From Anniella stebbinsi (lineage: Eukaryota > Chordata > Lepidosauria > Squamata > Anniellidae), in contig JARDYH010000002.1 of assembly GCA_029215795.1 (NCBI GenBank), forward strand, positions 270,328,310 through 270,392,309: a stretch of 64,000 bases of DNA, given 5' to 3'. The position numbers and the translations under genes are program-made. The notes below the pieces were generated by a model. It searched no databases and was not told the DNA's origin. It saw nothing but the letters and a program-made list of their open reading frames with translations. Below are positions 58,118 through 64,000 of the stretch, in pieces (the first letter of the stretch is position 1; each line of letters opens with the position of its first letter).

Positions 58118-60554
58118 GTTCGAAACTGATACTGAGGACCGTAGTTTTGAATTAAAATTAAAAACAAGCGGGAATGCTCCCTACTCTGGATTCTCCATTC
58201 CATCTCCACTCCCCCACAAAAAACCTCTCAGTCAGTGTTCTATATGGCCACTGAGCACATTGGGGGGAAACCTTTCCTAAAGATGTTTTGTACTTCTGCA
58301 AACCATGGGGTTCCCCCACCCCAAGCATGCTAATATTTTCCATTTGTTTGTGGACTGTGCCATTTTGACTACATAAGGAAAGACACTCACAGCATAAATA
58401 TAAGAATCCGAGTCAGAGATAAAGGACAGGAACCGATTCTCCACCACACTGCAGTCCAAGAGTTGAGGGAGAGAGATGAGGAAGTGGCTAGAGCGCAGGT
58501 TGGGAAACCAGCCCCCTAGTAGCTAGTTTGCAAAACTGCATGAAATACAGAGCTTTTTCTAGCCAAACCATGAGCTCACTTTTCTATCATCCCAAACTAG
58601 GTTCTAGACACAGCATACTGGGCCAGCAGAGTACAAATTTGTCCTGTTTTCATTGCTCTTTTCAAAATTCTCACCCCTTGGCCACAAACATACTTTGTAC
58701 CCTGTACCAGACCCCCTCCCCTTTGTATTTGAACAACGGAACAAAAATCAGATAAAAATTAAAGGGGTGAGGGTTGGGGGTGAGAGGTAGGTTAAAAGAT
58801 CAGAACTATTCTTCCCTTGTTGACCACGGTTTACCCTGAACTTGATTTTTATCTTCTTGCTTATCAGTTTACCTCTGTTTCTGAATAGTCTCAAAATCCT
58901 GGGCCCTTGACTTTGACAAGATAGCCTCCAGCAATACAGCAGTCTGAAACACAGAAGTCTTTGCATCTTGCGGTGTGTTTTGCAGTTTTAATCCAAAGGG
59001 AATAATGAACTGCAGAATACTTGTTTCCCTGAACTTGAAGGCAAAGTCGCAAGGACTGTGGCATAATGGCAAAGAACCACTGAGCAAAGATCTCCTGTGA
59101 TGATCATGAATTAAAGGCCTACTTAGCAGCCACAGACATTCTCAGACTAGTGGTTGCAGGTGAGAGTCCACTAGCGCAAGGAACGGTCATTGCTTCTCCA
59201 AAGAACAAAAGTAGAAAAACACTCTTGGAAAATAGTAATGGTTTAGTTTTTAAAAAAAATCTGTGTGCTTTCCAAAAGTCAGCAGGCCACTGTCTTGAGT
59301 TGGGAGCTTTTTACTGGTTCTGAATATGTTTTCAGCCAACAAGGCCTGCTGCGCTGTTGCTTTTCAAGGCAAGATTCAGAAGTGTTAATACTTGAATTTT
59401 CATGTCTTTTTGCTCTTGGCATTAGCATTACTTTTTTGCTGTTGACCTGGGCTAAGTTCCAGTGTCCATGGCAGGTAGCAAGGCACACTCAGTGCTTTCA
59501 AACAAAACAAAATCAAAATGAGCATGGAATGTGTCTCCTAACAAAACAGAAGGAACTCTGTATAAGCTGGGGAATCAATCCAAACACTGCCAAATTTATG
59601 TGTTTTGCCCCTTCCCAGTTCCTTCTGGCTGCTGGCACTCCTAAGCAGCAATCTGATATTTTGTCTTTCCAAATTCCTTCTCCTTTACACATCTACAGCT
59701 TCAGTCTGGAGCACCATTCAATTTCTGACCCTTGCTATTTTGATCTAGTTCCTGAAACAGGCTGTTAAGAGCTCTTCTTTGGTCTAGTTCTGACACAGGT
59801 CCTTGTTTTGTATATGCAAATATGAATGTCTTTATATACATCTATAAATGTTTCCAAAGCCGAGCTGTATGGAAACCACCTTGAGCTGCAGGCACGGTCC
59901 TTTCAGGTGATTATTTCAGTGTCAAAATGACTGAAATAGATTCTGTAAAATTCTGTAGGCTGATCAGTCTTACGTGAGGTACCTTAAAAACAACAACTCC
60001 TCGTATCCACTGATGAGTTAAATGAATAAAGCAAGTGTGTGTAATCAGGATATCTTAACACAGATTTCTTATGCCGAAAGTTAATCAACTCTGAGTATGT
60101 AATTTGGCTTAAGAGTATAAAAAGTGCTTTGCCAACTCAGTTAAAGGAAAATCCTGGTTCAGCATTTCTTGCAAAAAATCCCAGCAACTAGCAGGCACTA
60201 GATGATCAAGAGACTACAATCTACCTTCTGTTCACTGTTGCAGTAAGTTAATGGTGATATATTGGAGTACTTTATGTTGATCAAACTGGGAAAGAACCAC
60301 ATAACTTCTTAGTCAGGATGCTAACAGAAAGTTTTAAAGTAATGTTTGGGCATGTCATGTGTCCTTTTCAGGCCTTAGGTATAGGGGTAAAATGTAACCA
60401 TATAGGGTCATGCACCATGTATATTGTGGCTTTTGGGGAAAATATTTTCAGCCCATCTCCTAGTAATCTTTGAGAAATGTTTATAATCCTTGAACAAACA
60501 GCACAATAAATTCTAAATGTGCACAAATAAAACTTAACAATTGTAATAAATGTA

Positions 60555-60662
60555 TTCACGGGTATCATGGATGCTTTAAGGTAGATTCCTGCATTGAGCA
60601 GGGGGTTGGACTTGATGGCCTTATAGGACCCTTCCAACTCTACTATTCTATGATTCTATGAT
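60555..60662 (+). repeat. CR1 LINE 3' terminus
   Basis: GATGCTTTAAGGTAGATTCC, TGCATTGAGCAGGGGGTTGG, ACTTGATGGCCTTATAGGAC, then CTTCCAACTC and ATTCTATGATTCTATGATC. The ATTCTATG tail repeat is the CR1 3' hallmark. Confidence 0.9.
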
Positions 60663-61849
60663 CTTGAGCAACTGCATGAATGTGTCACCAATGTAAATTA
60701 ACTTCTCTCCCTTTCCCCTTTATAAGCTTCTAATTCTGAAGCACAACATCTCCTATTCTGAAACATTGAATTACTGTACCTACCATGGCTACATCCATTT
60801 TAATTTGTCTTTGTATTTTGAAAGTGTGTTGCGGGACGGGGTAAAGCTCAAAACATTATTTTAGCTTGACCTTGTGCACTTTCTTAAGACACACTGGGAC
60901 TTTTTCCCAAGTGTGCACAGGATTGCCACCTTTGGAAGAAAGTCCTATTGAACCCAGTGGGACTTACTTCTCAGTAAACAATTCATAGATTTAGCCTAGT
61001 AACAAAACATAGGGGGGGAGGAGAAATTATGTTAATTAATGAGGTACATTTTTGTGTGTTTTCTCTGTAATTCCTTCTTTAGATTCCTGCATTTTCCATT
61101 AATTGCAGTTGCTTTAAGAGGTAACTTGCTCTCTGCACAGCACCCCCCCCCCCGCAAAAACAGCCCTCTGAAATTAACATACACCTAGTCAGTTACCCAT
61201 ATGAAGGAAACAGGACTTCAAAGATTGTTAAAGCCATGGCCACAAACTGCAGTCTTGCCAGGCTGGTACTTCAAGAAGATTAGAAAGACAACACACACAT
61301 GATTGTTTTTCTTTTGCAGCACACTCCAGCTACCATGATTAAATTGTATTTTGTGTGGTGTGTCTAGGGCCTTTGGTAATGTAGTGTTCACTGTCTGGAA
61401 ATCCCTACCACTGCAAATTCAACACATGCCAATTCTTCTGGGTTTTTCAATGCTTACTGGAAAACGTACTTTTCCCAACAAACATTCCAAGGAAACTAAT
61501 ATTGTTGTCTGCATTCAGTAGTAATATACAGTATTTTTAATTATGATCTTATACTGTTATTTTATACCTTGCTTAGAATTTTAATGTGATTCCTAATTAA
61601 TATCAATCAATCTCAATCAATCAAATTTATTAGGCAACCTAAAATAGGTTTTAGCCAAAATCATAAAAAATATACAATACAATACATAGCAGAAAAGTGT
61701 AAGAATTCAATCGGAGTAAAATATATTAAATACAGTATAGGTAGTATATCAGAATGGCACATATCCTAAACATGACCATTGTCCCTAATTAATATGTGTG
61801 TAGCTATTTATCTACACACATACCTATGAGCCTGTCAGAACCCAGGCAC

Positions 61850-62345
61850 AAATCAAGAATATAAGAAGAGCCATGCTGGATCAGACCAAGGTCCATCTAG
61901 CCTAGCATTTTGTTTACACAGTGGCCCCACAGCTGCTGACCAGGAACTGGCAAGCAGGACAAGAGTGCAATAGCACCCTCCCAGCCATGTTCCCCAGAAA
62001 CTGGTGCACATAAGCTTACTGCCTCTGATGCTGGAGGTAGAACATACCTATCAGGACTAGTAGGCATTGACAGCCTTCTCCAGGAATTTATCTAACCCCT
62101 TTTAAAGCGATCCAAACTGGTGGCCCTCACTACATCTTGTGGTAGCGAATTCCATAGTTTGACTATGCACTGTGTTAGGTAGTACTTCCTTTTATCTGTC
62201 CTGAATCCCCCACCAATCAGCTTCATGGGATGACCCTTGGTTCTAGTATTTTGAAAGAGGGAGAAAAATGTCTCCCTAGCCACATTCTCCACAACATGCA
62301 TAATTTTGTACACCTCTATCATATCTATGTCAAGATGGTGCGTGT
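61850..62345 (-). repeat. CR1/L2-like LINE C-terminus and 3' end
   Basis: The minus strand reads MIEVYKIMHVVENVARETFF, RTKGHPMKLIGG and IVKLWNSLPQDVVRATSLDR, the C-terminus of non-LTR ORF2. The 3' UTR to the left reads CAGGAACTGGCAAGCAGGAC in plus orientation. Same family as 30020-30560. Confidence 0.75.
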
Positions 62346-62462
62346 GCATAACTAGGATGACCTAAGTCAAGCATGAAAGATAAATTGTCCAGAAAAACAA
62401 CAATGGTATGAAATTGGCACATAGCATTCAATCACCATTTACTTTTTTTTTAAAAAAGGAGG

Positions 62463-62580
62463 GGGAAGAGTCCTGTGACACCTTAAAAGTCTTACACATT
62501 TATTGTAGAATTCAATTTCATGGCTGAATTCTTCAACAGATGCAAGGACTCAAATTCATGAAAACTAAATGCTACCATAT
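62463..62580. repeat. Dispersed repeat segment
   Basis: AGTCCTGTGACACCTTAAAA, GTCTTACACATTTATTGTAG, then TCTTCAACAGATGCAAGGAC resembles a repeat frequent in reptile genomes (GTGGCACCTTAAAGAC...CATCAGATGC). Class uncertain. Confidence 0.5.
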
Positions 62581-63077
62581 ACCATATATCTGTTAGTTTT
62601 TAAGACTTTTGTTGTTCTTGCAAAAGGCTAAACATGACTGCCTCTCTAGAATTAATCACTCTTTAAAATCTATTATTTCTAGCACATATAATGAAAAAAA
62701 ACGGTGAGCAAAGTTGTTAATGCCTTTTGAAGTGACTGGAAATTAAGCTTCAGACCAAATCATTATGTCTGGAATATGCAGAAAACAACCCCAATATTCC
62801 TAATATTTTTGGGCCTTGTCTAACAGTAAAACACACACACCACAGAATGCAAAGCCTACTTCCACAATTTTTAGCCATGGGTTTTTGACTGCAAATCGGG
62901 CTCAACGCCTGCCCAAATATGCAACAGCAAACACCCCACCCGCTTCCATTGCCTCAAACCAGCTCTCTCCACTTCCAGAGAAACAAAGCTAATAGTTAGC
63001 TTAGGAATATTGCTTGTTTTCATGTCCACTGCTCTGGTTCATTGAGCACTCGACATGTAAAATGCTACAAAATGCAA

Positions 63078-63200
63078 GGGTAGACAATGTGGTGCCTTCC
63101 AGCTGTTTTGGAATACGATTCCCACCACCCTCAGCCAAGGGTCATGGAATATGGGAACTGTAGTTCTAAACATATGGAGGGTACCAGGTAGCCTACCCTT
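63078..63200. mobile_element. Palindromic MITE copy, diverged
   Basis: GACAATGTGGTGCCTTCCAG, CTGTTTTGGAATACGATTCC, then GGGAACTGTAGTTCTAAACA and ATGGAGGGTACCAGGTAGCC. Confidence 0.65.
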
Positions 63201-63379
63201 GCTGTAATATTTAAAAATGGTTTCAGGGTGGTGTGAAGTTTATTTGATCATAGGGTCATGTCTGCGGTGACAGAAGAGATTGCATGCCTTTTAAATACAT
63301 GCCTTTTGAGTAATAAACCCATGCATTTCCAAGAACAGGCCTCAAAGGGAGGCTTTTGCAGAGCTTGGCTGGTGAGCAA

Positions 63380-64000
63380 CGTGGCTCCGCAATCCCTCTC
63401 CACGCTGGATTCGCAAAAGGGAATCCCTCCAGCTCCCCTCAATTGGAGGGCGGCCGACTTCTCGGTGGAGTTCATGCTCGTCTTCCTCCCTCTCTGGCCT
63501 CTCTGGCCGCTGCAGCTGCCGGAGAATCCCGCTCCCCTCCTCCCCTCCCCTCCTATTGTGCAACAGTCACGGGCTTCTCCTCTAGGCTCCTGGGCCTTGT
63601 TTACAAATAACTCGCTGCCAGCCCCATACACCGAGGGAGGCCTAGCCTCGGACTTGCCCATCCAAGCCCCGAGCCCTTTTCCGCGTAAGAGAAAGCAGCA
63701 ATACCAGTCTTCGGGAAAAGGGGCCCCTTCCTCACATACACACACACACACACACAGGGCCCACGCGTCCATCTCTATGCAACCCTCTCCGGTGCAAATC
63801 CACACGCGCCCCGCTAGCGGGTTCCCCTTTTAAGACTCTACTGGGGAAACAAGCCTTCCCACCGAGCCTGCCGCCATAGAGTGAGGACTAATGCGCACAA
63901 ACACGCGGCGTCACGGTTCTTGCAGGCCAGTTTCGGGCTACAAGCAACGAAGCGAGTGGCCTCCTTTAGGGGTGCGCCCCTCACCAAACACATCCCATCG
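63380..64000. promoter_or_regulatory. CpG-rich block, probable EIF4EBP2 promoter flank
   Basis: GC content and CpG density rise sharply to the window edge (for example around 63420-63470, 63660-63700 and 63790-63960), unlike the AT-rich intron to the left. A (CA)n tract lies at 63738-63757. Long open frames on both strands here (63248-63833) are mutual antisense products of GC-rich composition and match no 4E-BP sequence. Because exon 2 lies leftward on the minus strand, this block should be the start of intron 1 or the 5' flank, with exon 1 just past 64000. That placement is inference. Confidence 0.5.

Larger units (their letters stand above)
54105..63379 (-). other. EIF4EBP2: EIF4EBP2 intron 1 (partial), repeat-rich
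   Basis: This stretch lies upstream of exon 2 on the minus strand, and no 4E-BP N-terminal sequence (TTPGG repeats) is found in it. It holds LINE fragments (54275-54780, 55330-56100, 60555-60662, 61850-62345), a tRNA-type SINE (57296-57410), palindromic elements near 56801-57035, 58000-58117 and 63078-63200, and a dispersed repeat at 62463-62580. The open frame at 59265-59768 is intronic and resembles no family I know. Intron status is inferred from the absence of exon 1 in the window. Confidence 0.7.

Noticed and set aside
59265..59768. 167-codon plus frame in EIF4EBP2 intron 1
   Set aside because: Antisense to the host gene, no domain, composition typical of random AT-rich DNA.
63248..63833. 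185- and 191-codon frames on opposite strands
   Set aside because: Mutual antisense in a CpG-rich block containing a (CA)n tract; neither resembles 4E-BP exon 1 or another family.
1..64000. CRISPR arrays, prokaryotic operons or phage genes
   Set aside because: No spaced direct repeats or bacterial-type genes; the repeat content and introns are vertebrate.

Overview
This is vertebrate nuclear DNA, most likely from a squamate reptile (lizard or snake). The evidence is a vertebrate gene with spliced exons, many CR1-, L2- and L1-type LINE fragments, tRNA-derived SINEs, a MIR-like SINE, and dense small palindromic DNA transposons of the kind common in squamates. No bacterial operon, CRISPR array or prokaryotic gene is present. 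The species cannot be fixed from the sequence alone.

Host gene. One protein-coding gene can be supported: EIF4EBP2 (eIF4E-binding protein 2) on the minus strand. Exon 2 (53928-54104) carries the eIF4E-binding motif and the Ser/Thr-Pro sites. Exon 3 (50466-50497) carries the C-terminal FEMDI motif and the stop. Splice sites and reading phase agree. Exon 1 lies beyond the right end, and a CpG-rich block at 63.38-64.0 kb is probably its promoter flank. Intron 1 is over 9.8 kb and intron 2 is 3430 bp. The 3' UTR runs leftward from 50465 for an unknown distance. A second CpG-rich block at 9.46-10.14 kb looks like another promoter, but I recognise no protein there.

Mobile DNA. The standout is a nearly intact DIRS-type tyrosine-recombinase retrotransposon at 38003-43788 on the minus strand. 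It has inverted terminal repeats, an internal complementary region made of copies of both outer ends, and three long open frames: gag, RT/RNase H/methyltransferase-like, and tyrosine recombinase. It sits inside one arm of an older palindromic element. A decayed fragment of a second, divergent DIRS element lies at 30621-31110.

Layout. 0-9.4 kb: no gene, with L2, SINE and hairpin repeats. 9.46-10.14 kb: CpG island. 10-30 kb: repeats, including a CR1 copy split by a 487-bp insertion, paired 340-bp CpG-bearing elements, inverted-repeat modules and a near-perfect hairpin with an unoccupied counterpart. 30.6-31.1 kb: DIRS fragment. 31.1-37.8 kb: sequence poor in recognisable repeats. 37.85-43.8 kb: nested DIRS. 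43.8-50.5 kb: EIF4EBP2 3' flank/UTR with a MIR-like SINE and a 1052-bp hAT-like element. 50.5-64 kb: EIF4EBP2 exons 3 and 2 and introns with CR1, L1, L2 and palindromic elements.
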